The notes beneath the pieces were generated by a model that was not told where the DNA came from, searched no databases, and saw only the letters and a list, made by a program, of their open reading frames with translations. A stretch of 34,812 bases of DNA from a bacterium (GTDB lineage Bacteria; Patescibacteriota; Patescibacteriia; UBA9570). Within the stretch, counting starts at the first letter, position 1; each line of letters starts with the position of its first letter. The stretch is from contig JAUYKW010000021.1 of the NCBI GenBank assembly GCA_030698395.1, positions 1-34,812 of the forward strand, given 5' to 3'. Of the stretch, positions 14,753-23,049 are shown piece after piece. Made by a program: the position numbers and the translations under genes.

Positions 14753-15760
14753 TTAGTTGAAGATTCCGCCACTATCAGAAATACCATTTGGTGTATACAG
14801 CAGAACTTTATCACCATCTTTTAATCCAGAGGTAATTTCAATATAATCATTACCTTCAAATCCGGTTGTAATATCTTTAGTTTCTAGCAAGTCTGTTACT
14901 GAATCAGCTTTCATTGCATCACTGATGAATTGAGGATTAATTTCTGGCACTAAGTATACGTAAGGATTGTCATCATCATCATGTTGAATAGCTCTTAATT
15001 TTAGAGAGTTAACTTGACTTGTTTCATAGATATCAACAATTAGATCTACGCTTAAACCGATAATATCTCTGATTTCGTCTGGCATTTCAGTTGTACTTAC
15101 TTTTACTAAATATCCAGATTCGGCTACTGCGCCAGATGTTGCTTGAGCCCCAGCTGCAGCCACTTGTTTTTTAACGTCTACAAATGTAACTTCGCCGTCA
15201 TATTCATCACGACCATTGTTATAGGAAGGAACTGTTATCGTTGTGCGTTGGCCAGTGCGGAGGTCAATAACTTCAGATTCTGAAGCAATAAACTCGATAT
15301 GGTTTGAACGATATCCTATTTCCATAACAGCAGTCGTTTGGTTAATAACATCACCTACAAATGTGTTGATAGATAAAACTTTTCCATCAAAAGGAGATTT
15401 TAATTCATCATTTCCACTCCGTGTAAAATCACCACCGTCAATTCGCATTAATACTTTATCTTTATCAACATTATCACCAACATTTACATCAATTGCCGTA
15501 ACTTCTCCTGGAATGCTAAAGAAAAGATAGGTGCTGTTATCTGGTACTACATGACCATTTGTAGAAATGGTTTTACTAATATTACGTCTTTTAACTTCTA
15601 CATTGTCTTCTAAATAGCTGTATGCATTTAGTTGAGCATCTGCATATTGTTGGGAAAGGACGGAGGCTAAACCAGCTCCAGATAGAACTAAGATAATTAG
15701 AGTCCAGAACCACCATTTTTTATAAAAACGTTTCTTCTTCGGTTTTGGTAGATTACTCAT
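14753..15760 (-). CDS. MacA/HlyD-type membrane fusion protein
   Basis: The 335 residues start with a basic stretch (KPKKKRFYKKWW), one membrane helix (FWTLIILVLSGAGLASVL), and a periplasm-type region with lipoyl/barrel-sandwich features: VVPDNSTYLFFSIPGEVTAI, VNVGDNVDKDKVLMRIDGG, then LKSPFDGKVLSINTFVGDVI, and a C-terminal beta domain ending in DGDKVLLYTPNG. The coiled-coil hairpin between the lipoyl halves is almost absent, so this is a short form. It is the first gene of the operon and should link substrate to the ABC pump. A promoter with TTGTAA-N17-TATACT lies 58 bases upstream. Confidence 0.88.
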   Translation of the reverse strand: MSNLPKPKKKRFYKKWWFWTLIILVLSGAGLASVLSQQYADAQLNAYSYLEDNVEVKRRNISKTISTNGHVVPDNSTYLFFSIPGEVTAIDVNVGDNVDKDKVLMRIDGGDFTRSGNDELKSPFDGKVLSINTFVGDVINQTTAVMEIGYRSNHIEFIASESEVIDLRTGQRTTITVPSYNNGRDEYDGEVTFVDVKKQVAAAGAQATSGAVAESGYLVKVSTTEMPDEIRDIIGLSVDLIVDIYETSQVNSLKLRAIQHDDDDNPYVYLVPEINPQFISDAMKADSVTDLLETKDITTGFEGNDYIEITSGLKDGDKVLLYTPNGISDSGGIFN

Positions 15761-15817
15761 AGATAAATAAATTTATTTCTTTGATTTTTATTGAAAAATC
15801 ATTTTTTAACAACTATA

Positions 15818-15846
15818 AGTATACGGTAAATTTCATTAATTTACAA
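15818..15846 (-). promoter_or_regulatory. Promoter of the MacAB-like operon
   Basis: On the minus strand TTGTAA (15846-15841), 17 bases, TATACT (15823-15818). It gives a leader of about 50 bases to the ATG at 15760. It stands back to back with the promoter of the small G+C-rich gene. Confidence 0.55.
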
Positions 15847-15874
15847 TCAATTTGAATCAAATTTTTTATTTCTA

Positions 15875-15902
15875 TTGACAAATCTTGAAATTTTATTATA
15901 AT
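15875..15902 (+). promoter_or_regulatory. Perfect promoter TTGACA-N16-TATAAT of the small G+C-rich gene
   Basis: TTGACA (15875-15880) and TATAAT (15897-15902) are both exact. The predicted start near 15909 precedes a CAGTGC-gtgttt-GCACTG hairpin (15914-15931 region) and a GGAGG ribosome site before ATG 15954. Confidence 0.82.
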
Positions 15903-15953
15903 TATCCCGCTCACAGTGCGTGTTTGCACTGGTTATCCATGGAGGAACTGAGC

Positions 15954-16190
15954 ATGAGTCAGATGATCGAGGTAGTACGGCGTAGCAGTGGCAACAGGGG
16001 CAACGTGCGGGAAGCCAAGTCCCGTCAGCAGGGTCACGGCGGCAAGGCTGGCAAGCCTGGGCAGACCGGTCGTGACTTCAGCAGGAAGTGCGATGCACTG
16101 TCGCGGCTGCATCCCGAGGCCTCGAAGGAGGAGATCGAGCGCAAGGTGGCCAACCCGGACGTCCTCGTCCGGCACATTGACTACTTCTAG
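15954..16190 (+). CDS. Small basic Gly/Arg-rich protein, G+C-rich gene
   Basis: I do not recognise this 78-residue protein. The ATG at 15954 is chosen because GGAGG (15941-15945) lies at good distance; an in-frame ATG at 15885 would lie inside the promoter. The first 45 residues are basic and Gly-rich (RRSSGNRGNVREAKSRQQ; HGGKAGKPGQTGRDF), likely disordered and possibly nucleic-acid binding. The rest (CDALSRLHPEASKEEIERKV) looks like a short helical domain, ending VRHIDYF. Codons are G/C-ending, unlike both neighbours. A consensus promoter, strong ribosome site and structured 3' region argue that it is expressed. It stands alone between divergent and convergent A+T-rich genes. Confidence 0.65.
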   Translation: MSQMIEVVRRSSGNRGNVREAKSRQQGHGGKAGKPGQTGRDFSRKCDALSRLHPEASKEEIERKVANPDVLVRHIDYF

Positions 16191-16199
16191 TTCTAGCAT

Positions 16200-16270
16200 C
16201 CCTTCTGGGGAGCGCTAGCGCTTGATCTATGGGAAGGGCGTCGGTTGGTTCACACCAGCCGGCGTCCGAC
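16200..16270 (+). repeat. Hairpin-rich trailer of the small G+C-rich gene
   Basis: CCCTTC (16200-16205) pairs with GAAGGG (16233-16238) around the self-complementary AGCGCTAGCGCT (16211-16222). Next, GTCGG (16240-16244) pairs with CCGAC (16266-16270) around TTGG/CCAG. No T run follows directly; the terminator is at 16341. Confidence 0.5.
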
Positions 16271-16340
16271 CCCAATCACAATTAATAATGTTTGATTGCT
16301 GGTAGGCCCAGTTGTTTGGAGAGGTGCTGGAGCAAGAAAT

Positions 16341-16372
16341 AAAAAAAGCGTCATTTAAATGAAGCTTTTTTC
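16341..16372. terminator. Bidirectional terminator
   Basis: AAAAAAGC-g-TCATTT pairs with AAATGA-a-GCTTTTTT, one mismatch, with A and T runs on both sides. It ends the small G+C-rich gene on the plus strand and the 16376 gene on the minus strand. Confidence 0.85.
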
Positions 16373-16375
16373 ATA

Positions 16376-16681
16376 TCATTTTTTTTGTGCATAATCAATC
16401 CATCTTTTGATACGTTCACCTTCAGCTTCTACAACCGGACCATCATATTCACCAGCATGACGTTTTAATCCCTTTAGATTAATTGTATTTTGTTTTTGAT
16501 CTAGATGCATATTAAAAGCATTCTTTTCTGGATAGAGATGAAAGCGGGGATAGTGACCACGTCCTAAATTACGCACCCAACTTTCTTGAGCAGCTCTTCT
16601 ATCTAAGATTGGATGATAGCCCATTTGCTTTAAAAGCATTGGTACATTCATCTTTAGTTTTTCTGGTAATGCAATTTTCAT
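16376..16681 (-). CDS. Conserved small protein of Patescibacteria type, function unknown
   Basis: The 101 residues (KIALPEKLKMNVPMLLKQMG; RRAAQESWVRNLGRGHYPRF; FNMHLDQKQ; KRHAGEYDGPVVEAEGERIK) match a pattern I recall from many Candidate Phyla Radiation genomes: a small soluble protein with QESxVRxLGxxxYPRFH, NLHLDQK and HxGEYDGxVVxxEAxRI. The function is unknown to me. The conserved His/Asp/Glu residues could bind metal. The gene follows thiN by nine bases on the minus strand and ends at the bidirectional terminator. The resemblance is from memory and is one reason for the organism call. Confidence 0.75.
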   Translation of the reverse strand: MKIALPEKLKMNVPMLLKQMGYHPILDRRAAQESWVRNLGRGHYPRFHLYPEKNAFNMHLDQKQNTINLKGLKRHAGEYDGPVVEAEGERIKRWIDYAQKK

Positions 16682-16690
16682 CTACATTGA

Positions 16691-17308
16691 TTATAGCTGA
16701 TCCAGTGTTATGTATACAATTACGGATCCCTCGATAACTTTTATCGTAGCGGGTGATTTCGCGATTTCATTGGAGATGCCAGAATTTTTGCTATCTAATG
16801 TTATGTTGTCACCACTCCATTTGAAGTTTGTTAATTTCAGGTAGGCTGTTTTTCCAAAGGGCAGTATCGAGATATTTGTACCAACAGGTTCTGTAAGTTC
16901 TATTATATTTGCTGTATGCATAATTTTTTGATATTCAGTAATGATTGAATTTATTTGCGGAACCAACATGAGAGACATTAATGCTGCGAATGAGTGATCA
17001 ATCCGATCTGAACTAGTTACGCAAAATAAATCAATTTCGTAATCATCATCAATTTTTTGTTCGATAAATTGCAGTGCTTTATCTAAATCTGTATTTGATT
17101 GGCCAGATTCTTCAATTAAATTGACATCGCTAAATTTCTCTTTAGTTGCTGGCTCAATGGAATCTTGATCACCAATAATATAATTTGGCGTAATATTCAT
17201 ATCTTTGCAGTGATTAGCGCCACCATCAATGGCTACAATCAAATCATATGTAGCTAATTCTTTACTACAATCAAATTTTTTCCCATTGCCGATTAATGCT
17301 ATTTTCAT
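16691..17308 (-). CDS. Thiamin pyrophosphokinase
   Basis: The enzyme transfers pyrophosphate from ATP to thiamin. The 205-residue protein shows the TPK N-terminal pattern: IVAIDGGANHCKDMNITPNYIIGDQDSI (about 25-52), then the QSNTDLDKALQF segment with the conserved Asp residues, and SSDRIDHSFAALMSL (the GxRxDH-like motif, here with Ser). The C-terminal beta sandwich (SILPFGKTAYLKLTNFKWSG) is the thiamin-binding TPK_B1 type. A salvage enzyme of this kind suits an organism that takes up thiamin. It is the first gene of a two-gene minus-strand set, divergent from the STAS-like gene. Confidence 0.88.
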   Translation of the reverse strand: MKIALIGNGKKFDCSKELATYDLIVAIDGGANHCKDMNITPNYIIGDQDSIEPATKEKFSDVNLIEESGQSNTDLDKALQFIEQKIDDDYEIDLFCVTSSDRIDHSFAALMSLMLVPQINSIITEYQKIMHTANIIELTEPVGTNISILPFGKTAYLKLTNFKWSGDNITLDSKNSGISNEIAKSPATIKVIEGSVIVYITLDQL

Positions 17309-17396
17309 AATGTATCCACTAACAAGTTCATAAAGTCTATGTTATAATTGCTAACTGGGAAATATTCTTCGGTATTAATTAATAATGTTTTAATCA

Positions 17397-17809
17397 TGGC
17401 ATCAAAATTGGAAAGATATCGTTACGAACCTACAGATACTACTTTAACACTTACATCAGATAAAGTATTGCACGTGCAGTTTGGTCATGCAACTTCAGAT
17501 TTACATGAGAATACAACAGAATCAAAGTGGACTAAGCAAAAGTTTGACGAGATAAAGAGTAAGTATCCAGATGACTATATTTTAGTATTGTTAGATATGA
17601 GAAATATAGGCGATGCAGAATTCAATTCTAAAGAATCAAATGATTTATACAGAGAAATGCTACAAGATGAATATACAAAAAAAGTAGCAATTGTTGGAAT
17701 ATCAAGTGGTTGGGAATTATTGTTGAAATTTTTTCTAAAATTTGCTGATAATAAAATGATGTCTTTTAAATATGAAGAAGAGGCTCGGGCTTGGTTAGTA
17801 ACTGATTAG
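17397..17809 (+). CDS. STAS/SpoIIAA-like domain protein
   Basis: The ATG at 17397 (MASKLERYRYE) gives 137 residues; an upstream TTG at 17348 would start inside the -10 box. The pattern, an early beta strand (KVLHVQFG), a helix, YILVLLDMRNIGD, a helix, VAIVGISSGWELLLKFFLKF and a final FKYEEEARAWL, resembles STAS/SpoIIAA-like proteins, in which the C-terminal FxxxEEAxxWL is common. A TATAAT at 17343-17348 could drive it. TruB starts two bases after its stop, so the two are cotranscribed; a functional link is not evident. Confidence 0.6.
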
Positions 17810-17811
17810 TA

Positions 17812-18492
17812 ATGCCGATTTTAATAAATAAACCAAAAGATTTTACTTCGCACGATGTAGTTGCTGTTGCTCGTGGTAAATTAGGTATTAAGAAAATTGG
17901 TCATGCTGGCACTTTAGATCCGCTAGCTACTGGTTTGTTGATATTGTTAGTTGGTAGAGCTGAAACAAAACAGCAGGATGCATTTATGAATCTTGGCAAA
18001 GAATATGTGGCTGAAATTACTTTAGGCAAAGTTAGTGAAACTTATGATGCACAAGGGCCAATTACAGAAAGCGCAGATTCAGTTGAGGTTACGCAAGAAC
18101 AGATAGAGCAAGCGTTAGAAAAATTTACAGGAACGATTCAGCAGAAGCCACCAATTCATTCGGCTGTACATTTGGATGGTCAGCGATTATATAAACTTGC
18201 CAGAAAGGGAAAGGTAGATGCTTCTATGGTACCGAGTAGGGAAGTGAGCGTATATGAAATTGAATTGCTAGAATATAATAAACCAGTAATCAAAGTCAGA
18301 ATAAGTTGTGGCAAAGGAACGTATATTAGATCTTTAGCACATGATCTGGGTCAAGAACTTGGTGTTGGTGCTTATCTTTCAGAATTAGTTCGAACTAAAA
18401 TTGGCCCACATGAACTTAAGGACGCAATTGAATTGGATAAATTATCGGCGTCTGATTATAGTGGTGATAATGAAGCAACTAGCGCCAACTAA
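17812..18492 (+). CDS. truB: tRNA pseudouridine-55 synthase
   Basis: TruB makes pseudouridine 55 in the T loop of tRNAs. The 226-residue protein has the catalytic motif GHAGTLDPLATGLL with Asp36, the KEYVAEITLG and QKPPIHSAVHLDGQRLYKLARKG segments, and SCGKGTYIRSLAHDLG. It is shorter than the roughly 310-residue E. coli enzyme, because the C-terminal PUA-like part is missing. Its last 51 bases overlap the end of the convergent znuB-type gene, and the tail after residue ~215 (SDYSGDNEATSAN) may be a late extension created by that overlap. Confidence 0.93.
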   Translation: MPILINKPKDFTSHDVVAVARGKLGIKKIGHAGTLDPLATGLLILLVGRAETKQQDAFMNLGKEYVAEITLGKVSETYDAQGPITESADSVEVTQEQIEQALEKFTGTIQQKPPIHSAVHLDGQRLYKLARKGKVDASMVPSREVSVYEIELLEYNKPVIKVRISCGKGTYIRSLAHDLGQELGVGAYLSELVRTKIGPHELKDAIELDKLSASDYSGDNEATSAN

Positions 18493-19248
18493 GATAATTG
18501 AAGGCCCAGAAGGTATATCAAGGTAGTAAGAAATTATTATTCCACTAATTGCAGAAAAGACACTAAATATTAAAGACCAAAACACAGTTTGCTTGAATGA
18601 TTTTCCAAGATTTTTTCCGATTGCTCCTGGAATTATCAATAAGCCAGTAATCAAAATTATTCCTACAACTTTTATACTCATAGCAATGGTTAATGCTGTG
18701 ATTGCAAAAAAACTATATTCAAGCCAGACTGTTTTAATGCCACGAACGATGCTAAAATCTTCTGAAAAAGTTGATAGCAAGAGTTGCTTGCTGGTATAAA
18801 GTAGATAAATAAGTATTACAATTGTGAGAACAGTAGAGACTAAAATGTCATTCCATGTAACAGCTAGCACATCACCAAATAAAAATGTGAATAGATCTGT
18901 TCTGAATTCTTGTAAGCGACTAATTAAAGCTACACCTAATGAAATTCCGGCAGCAAATAATACACCGATTATTGTATCGATAGATACAGTGGAACGATTT
19001 TTAATATAGACAGTTCCTAAGCCTAGAAAAACACAGAAAACAATGGCAGCCGGAAATGGTGCAACACCCAACATTATTCCGATAGCTATACCAGCGAGGG
19101 CAGAATGAGAAATTGCATCAGCATAAAAGGACATATTGCGCAGAGTAACAAAAACAGACAAGAAAGCAGTAGAGATAGCAATTATACAACCAGCGATGAT
19201 TGCTCGTTGAATAAAAGGATATGACAATACAGTTATTAGACTATCCAT
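18442..19248 (-). CDS. Metal ABC transporter permease (ABC-3 family, ZnuB/MntB-like)
   Basis: The 268-residue protein has seven or eight membrane helices and the ABC-3 family patterns: RNMSFYADAISHSALAGIAIG near the N terminus and KVVGIILITGLLIIPGAIG in the second half. It forms the membrane channel of a Zn2+/Mn2+ importer with the ATPase (overlap 8 bases) and the binding protein. Its 3' end overlaps truB tail-to-tail for 51 bases. Confidence 0.92.
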   Translation of the reverse strand: MDSLITVLSYPFIQRAIIAGCIIAISTAFLSVFVTLRNMSFYADAISHSALAGIAIGIMLGVAPFPAAIVFCVFLGLGTVYIKNRSTVSIDTIIGVLFAAGISLGVALISRLQEFRTDLFTFLFGDVLAVTWNDILVSTVLTIVILIYLLYTSKQLLLSTFSEDFSIVRGIKTVWLEYSFFAITALTIAMSIKVVGIILITGLLIIPGAIGKNLGKSFKQTVFWSLIFSVFSAISGIIISYYLDIPSGPSIILVGASCFIITTIIRRR

Positions 19249-19984
19249 TTCTGTGTTCGTGTTGTTTCAGCTTAGTTAGGGGAATGCCGTACATTTTTTC
19301 GAAATTCTCAGCTGTGAATACCTCATGTGGGCGACCATTACAAACCATTTCTTTATTTAAGCAAAATACGGTGTCTGCATATTGTGAGGTAACTTCAATA
19401 TCATGGGAAATCATAATAATGGAAATCTTATCTACTTCATTGAGGCGATGTAGTTGATTGAATAGTTCCGATCGACCATGCGGATCCACACCACTAGAGA
19501 ATTCATCCAAAAACAGAATCTTCGGTTTAGTGCTTAACACCGCTGATAGCATTACTCGTTGTAATTGTCCGCCAGAAAGTTTGCCGACTTGTTTATCGAT
19601 TAAATCTTCCACCATTAAGTTTTTGTCGAACTTCGGCATTTCATTTGATATCCAAAATCCCTTAGGACTAAGATAGGTGATTAAAAATTCTCGTACAGTA
19701 ATTGGGAAAGAAGGATCGATGAATAATTTCTGTGGTACATATCCAACATCGCTCATTTTATAATTTCGCTTTATTACGCCATCAGTAGGTTTAACCAAGC
19801 CGAGCATTACTCGCATTAATTGAGTTTTTCCAGCACCATTCGGACCAACTATACTAGAAAAGGAACCACGATCAACACTAATGCAGACGTCAGAAAAAAC
19901 CTTTGTTTCTCCATACGTCAACGATAAGTGATCGGTATGAATGAGAGTGGATTTATTTGAGTGCTGTTGCGAATGTTTTTGCAT
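19241..19984 (-). CDS. Metal ABC transporter ATPase (ZnuC/MntA-like)
   Basis: The 247-residue protein carries Walker A GPNGAGKTQ, signature LSGGQLQR, Walker B ILFLDEFSSGVD and H-loop MISHD; PQKLFIDPSFPITVREFL is typical of the Mn/Zn ATPase group. The second gene of the operon, it overlaps the binding-protein gene by 32 bases at its 5' end and the permease by 8 at its 3' end. The exact start is therefore uncertain; later internal starts would leave out the first 15-20 residues. Confidence 0.92.
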   Translation of the reverse strand: MQKHSQQHSNKSTLIHTDHLSLTYGETKVFSDVCISVDRGSFSSIVGPNGAGKTQLMRVMLGLVKPTDGVIKRNYKMSDVGYVPQKLFIDPSFPITVREFLITYLSPKGFWISNEMPKFDKNLMVEDLIDKQVGKLSGGQLQRVMLSAVLSTKPKILFLDEFSSGVDPHGRSELFNQLHRLNEVDKISIIMISHDIEVTSQYADTVFCLNKEMVCNGRPHEVFTAENFEKMYGIPLTKLKQHEHRNG

Positions 19985-20870
19985 TTGATATCATTGTATC
20001 TTCATAGAGGGTTTCTGAAAAGGTGCCAGACCCCAAGGGATCAATTTCATGGATAGGTAGGCCTGTATCATTGGCGATCGTTTTTATTACGCGGTCAGAT
20101 AATTGTGGTTCTGAAAACAGAGTTGTAACGTCACTTTCTTTGATTTGATCTATTATTTCTATCATTTGCTTAGCGGAAGGTTCTTGCCCAGGGACTACTT
20201 CAATGGCTGCTTCTTGAGTTAAACCATATTCATTTGCAAAATATTCCCAAGCTGGATGAAGCGCGATAAAGTTGTGTGTTGATATGGATTGAAGTTGTTG
20301 TTCGATAAAAGCATCAAGTTCGGATAGTCTCTGCTTATAAGCCTCAGCATTTACATTATAGATCTCAGCATTAGTTGGATCTGTTGTAGCCAAGCCGGTA
20401 GCAATATTATCTACCATAATTTTTGCATTGTGTACAGATAACCAAATATGAGGATCTGCTGTTAATTCCTGGGAATCGTTTTCGTCGACATTTCCTAATA
20501 TTAAATTCACGCCTTTACTAGCATCAATTATAACTAAATCAGGATTTGCCGAACTAATAATTGCATCTTCTAAAAAAGTTTCCATGCCCAAACCGATGAT
20601 GATTAATACATCGGCCTTGGCTAAACTAGTGAGATCACTTGGGGTAAGACTGTATTCATGCGGAGAAGCTCCGGCAGGTAGTAAATTTTCTACTATAGCA
20701 ACTTCACCCCCTATATTTAAAGCCATACTATGAAGCGGTGGAATGCTTGCTAATACAAAGAAATCTTCATCTGAAATTTCTGTATTTCTGGAATTTGGAT
20801 CATCTAAAGCAGCACAACCTGAGAGACTTATGCTGATAACTGCCAATATCAATAATGATTTTAATTTCAT
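19953..20870 (-). CDS. Zn/Mn-binding lipoprotein of ABC importer (ZnuA/TroA family)
   Basis: The 305-residue protein begins with a lipoprotein signal; the lipobox is LSGC with Cys19. The TroA-fold metal ligands can be placed: His71 (PHEYSLTPSD), His141 (DPHIWLS), His205 (ALHPAWEYF) and Asp277 (HEIDPLG). The His-rich loop of many zinc-specific ZnuA proteins is replaced by an acidic GNVDENDSQELT segment, so zinc versus manganese cannot be told. First gene of the operon, with a TAGTAT -10-like box six bases before the ATG. No clear Zur or MntR operator was seen upstream. Confidence 0.92.
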   Translation of the reverse strand: MKLKSLLILAVISISLSGCAALDDPNSRNTEISDEDFFVLASIPPLHSMALNIGGEVAIVENLLPAGASPHEYSLTPSDLTSLAKADVLIIIGLGMETFLEDAIISSANPDLVIIDASKGVNLILGNVDENDSQELTADPHIWLSVHNAKIMVDNIATGLATTDPTNAEIYNVNAEAYKQRLSELDAFIEQQLQSISTHNFIALHPAWEYFANEYGLTQEAAIEVVPGQEPSAKQMIEIIDQIKESDVTTLFSEPQLSDRVIKTIANDTGLPIHEIDPLGSGTFSETLYEDTMISNAKTFATALK

Positions 20871-20939
20871 GCTGTCATACTATGCGTATCGCGCGCTTTG
20901 AGCAAATAATTTATCCACACTAATTAGTCATTTTAGCCA

Positions 20940-20964
20940 CCGGCGTAAAGCCGGGGATTCCCGA
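20940..20964 (+). repeat. Short palindromic element between znuA and the exchanger gene
   Basis: CCGGC-gtaaa-GCCGG (20940-20954) is followed by GGGattCCC (20954-20962). It is a G+C-rich island in an A+T-rich spacer. It could be a stray REP-like or IS200/IS605-end-like palindrome; no second copy is in the window. Confidence 0.35.
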
Positions 20965-20990
20965 TTTAGATAGAAAAATATATAAGTTAC

Positions 20991-20999
20991 TGCTATACT
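20991..20999 (+). promoter_or_regulatory. Extended -10 TGcTATACT before the Na+/Ca2+ exchanger gene
   Basis: TATACT (20994-20999) with an upstream TG lies eight bases before the ATG at 21008; no clear -35 is seen. This predicts a leaderless or nearly leaderless message. Confidence 0.5.
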
Positions 21000-21007
21000 G
21001 CTTTAGT

Positions 21008-21967
21008 ATGTTAAATTATATTTTTCTCCTAGTTGGATTCGTTCTCTTAATTAAAGGAGCGGACTTATTGGTTAGCGGTGGATCCGCTATTGCTAAGAGG
21101 TTCAATATCTCCAATATTGTTATTGGTTTAACAATTGTTGCATTTGGTACCTCGGCTCCGGAATTTGTGGTAAGTACGTTTGCAGCTTTTGAAGGAGCAA
21201 GCGATTTATCATTAAGTAATATTGTAGGATCTGTAGTAACAAACGTTTTGCTAGGCTTGGGTATTGCAGCAGTAATATTTCCGTTAAAAGTTACTAAAGG
21301 TACGGTTTGGAAAGAGATTCCTTTGAGTGTGTTAGCAATTCTAGTTGTATTGGTATTAGCGAACGATCAATGGATCGTTAATGGTGGAGTACCTCAGCTG
21401 GCTTGGACAGATGGCTTAGTACTTCTGGCATTTTTTGGCATTTTCATGTATTACACTTTTGGTTTAAGTAAAACAAGCTCAGATGATCCGGATGTTGCTA
21501 AAAGTAAAGAGATGAGTGCTTTAAAATCCGGTTTGTATATTGTTGGGGGTTTAGTTGGCTTAGCTTATGGCGGAGATTTGATAGTTAATAATGGAATTGA
21601 AATAGCTCAGCAACTTGGTGTTAGTGAAAAGTTAATTGGTTTGCTGATTGTTGGTCCGGGAACTTCGTTGCCAGAGATAGCTGCAACAGCTATTGCCGCT
21701 AAAAGGAAGAATGTAGATATGGCGGTTGGTGGAGTTGTGGGATCAAATATATTTAATCTTTTCTTGATTATTGGAACAAGCTCTATTGTTGGTTCTTTGG
21801 CTTATGATACGGTATTGAATGTAGATATGGTACTCATTTTAGGCGTTTCTTTATTGTTATTCTTTGCATTATTTGTTGGCAAAAAACACATCTTGGAAAG
21901 ATGGCAAGGTGTTGCTTTTTTAGCTACATACGCAGCTTACGTAGTTTTTTTAATTATTCGAGGATAA
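21008..21967 (+). CDS. CaCA-family Na+/Ca2+ exchanger (YrbG-like)
   Basis: The 319-residue protein is almost entirely hydrophobic, with about ten helices in two inverted halves. Both alpha repeats are intact: GLTIVAFGTSAPEFVVS near residue 40 and LIVGPGTSLPEIAATAIAA near residue 215, the latter followed by GVVGSNIFNLFLIIG. The GTSxPE glutamates bind Ca2+/Na+ in this family. A GADLLVSGG start is typical. It meets the DUF389 gene tail-to-tail with a one-base gap. Confidence 0.93.
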   Translation: MLNYIFLLVGFVLLIKGADLLVSGGSAIAKRFNISNIVIGLTIVAFGTSAPEFVVSTFAAFEGASDLSLSNIVGSVVTNVLLGLGIAAVIFPLKVTKGTVWKEIPLSVLAILVVLVLANDQWIVNGGVPQLAWTDGLVLLAFFGIFMYYTFGLSKTSSDDPDVAKSKEMSALKSGLYIVGGLVGLAYGGDLIVNNGIEIAQQLGVSEKLIGLLIVGPGTSLPEIAATAIAAKRKNVDMAVGGVVGSNIFNLFLIIGTSSIVGSLAYDTVLNVDMVLILGVSLLLFFALFVGKKHILERWQGVAFLATYAAYVVFLIIRG

Positions 21968-21968
21968 G

Positions 21969-22976
21969 TTATTCCGAATATATATTTCGTTCCTTGTATG
22001 GAATGATCTGTAAATCTAAGTTCACTGGTTTATCATAGATATTACTTAGACGATTTGTGAATGTTTGTAGATCTTCTCGGGGGAGGGAATCTTTCACATA
22101 TAGAGTTCCGCTTACGGTGTAGGCGTATTTTCCTTTTGAAACAGAAAATTGAGTGATATCTTTTTCTGGAAATTGTTGATGGAATAGATCACTTGCTTCA
22201 TTTTGGCGGATAGTGTCACTAATAACATTCCATGACAAGATCAAGATTGGAATTAAAATTACAAAAAAAGAACCTAATGCCCAGACCAAGGCTCGTTTAC
22301 GTCTTTCTTCTCCTATTTTGGAATTTATTTTACTGAAATGCCCGTAAAGATATATTAAGCTTGAAGTTAGTAGTATGGCAAGAAAGTTAGTAGTAAACAG
22401 AAGTAGTGCACCGGTTGCATTTTCAAAATCAAAGTTTCCAACTAAAATTCCGGCAACTGATATTGGTGGTACTAAGGCAACAGCTATTGCAACTCCAAAT
22501 AATGCAGCTGCAGCTTTGTTAGAATAAACAACTGTAAAGGCACCACCTAGTCCAGCAGCTATCGCAATCATAAGTTCAAAAATTGTTGGCTCTGTATGAA
22601 CCAGTACCTCTTCTCCCAATTCTTTGAATGGGCTAATTAAACCAAAGATCACGCCAATTATGAAGATGACGATAAATGATTTGATTAGGGTTATAATAGA
22701 AGTGGTTAACAATACTTTTTTACCACGCATCATTGCCAGAGCTAAAGCTGTAATTGGCCAAAATAATGGTGCAATGAGCATACCGCCGATAATAGTGGCT
22801 TCAGAATTTATGATTAAACCTAATGCTACGATAACAGCAGATAAAGTAAGCAAAATAAAATAATCAGCATCAGGCCTTGCTTCTTCCTGAATTCTTTCTT
22901 GAATTCGTTCGCGGTGTTCTATATTTGGTTGTTTAACGCTTTGGAGGATTGGTATTTTTTTTAATAGTTCTGACAT
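21969..22976 (-). CDS. DUF389 family membrane protein
   Basis: The 335-residue protein has the DUF389 core: DYFILLTLSAVIVALGLI, then SEATIIGGMLIAPLFWPITALALAMMRG (about 60-85), GLGGAFTVVYSNKAAAALFGVAIAVALVPPISVAGI, with six or seven helices. A soluble C-terminal domain of about 90 residues follows (FHQQFPEKDITQFSVSKGKY…). The transport substrate or role of DUF389 is not established to my knowledge. It is divergent from the VIT1-like gene with a 73-base spacer. Confidence 0.85.
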   Translation of the reverse strand: MSELLKKIPILQSVKQPNIEHRERIQERIQEEARPDADYFILLTLSAVIVALGLIINSEATIIGGMLIAPLFWPITALALAMMRGKKVLLTTSIITLIKSFIVIFIIGVIFGLISPFKELGEEVLVHTEPTIFELMIAIAAGLGGAFTVVYSNKAAAALFGVAIAVALVPPISVAGILVGNFDFENATGALLLFTTNFLAILLTSSLIYLYGHFSKINSKIGEERRKRALVWALGSFFVILIPILILSWNVISDTIRQNEASDLFHQQFPEKDITQFSVSKGKYAYTVSGTLYVKDSLPREDLQTFTNRLSNIYDKPVNLDLQIIPYKERNIYSE

Positions 22977-23049
22977 ATATTAATAAGATTACAGCATTTA
23001 TGATCATTATTCAATTAATATTAATTCTAGTGTATACTATAAAATAATT

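Noticed and set aside
20871-21007. Zur or MntR operator upstream of the metal importer
   Set aside because: No convincing palindromic operator of these regulators could be read; the only palindrome is the short G+C-rich element at 20940.
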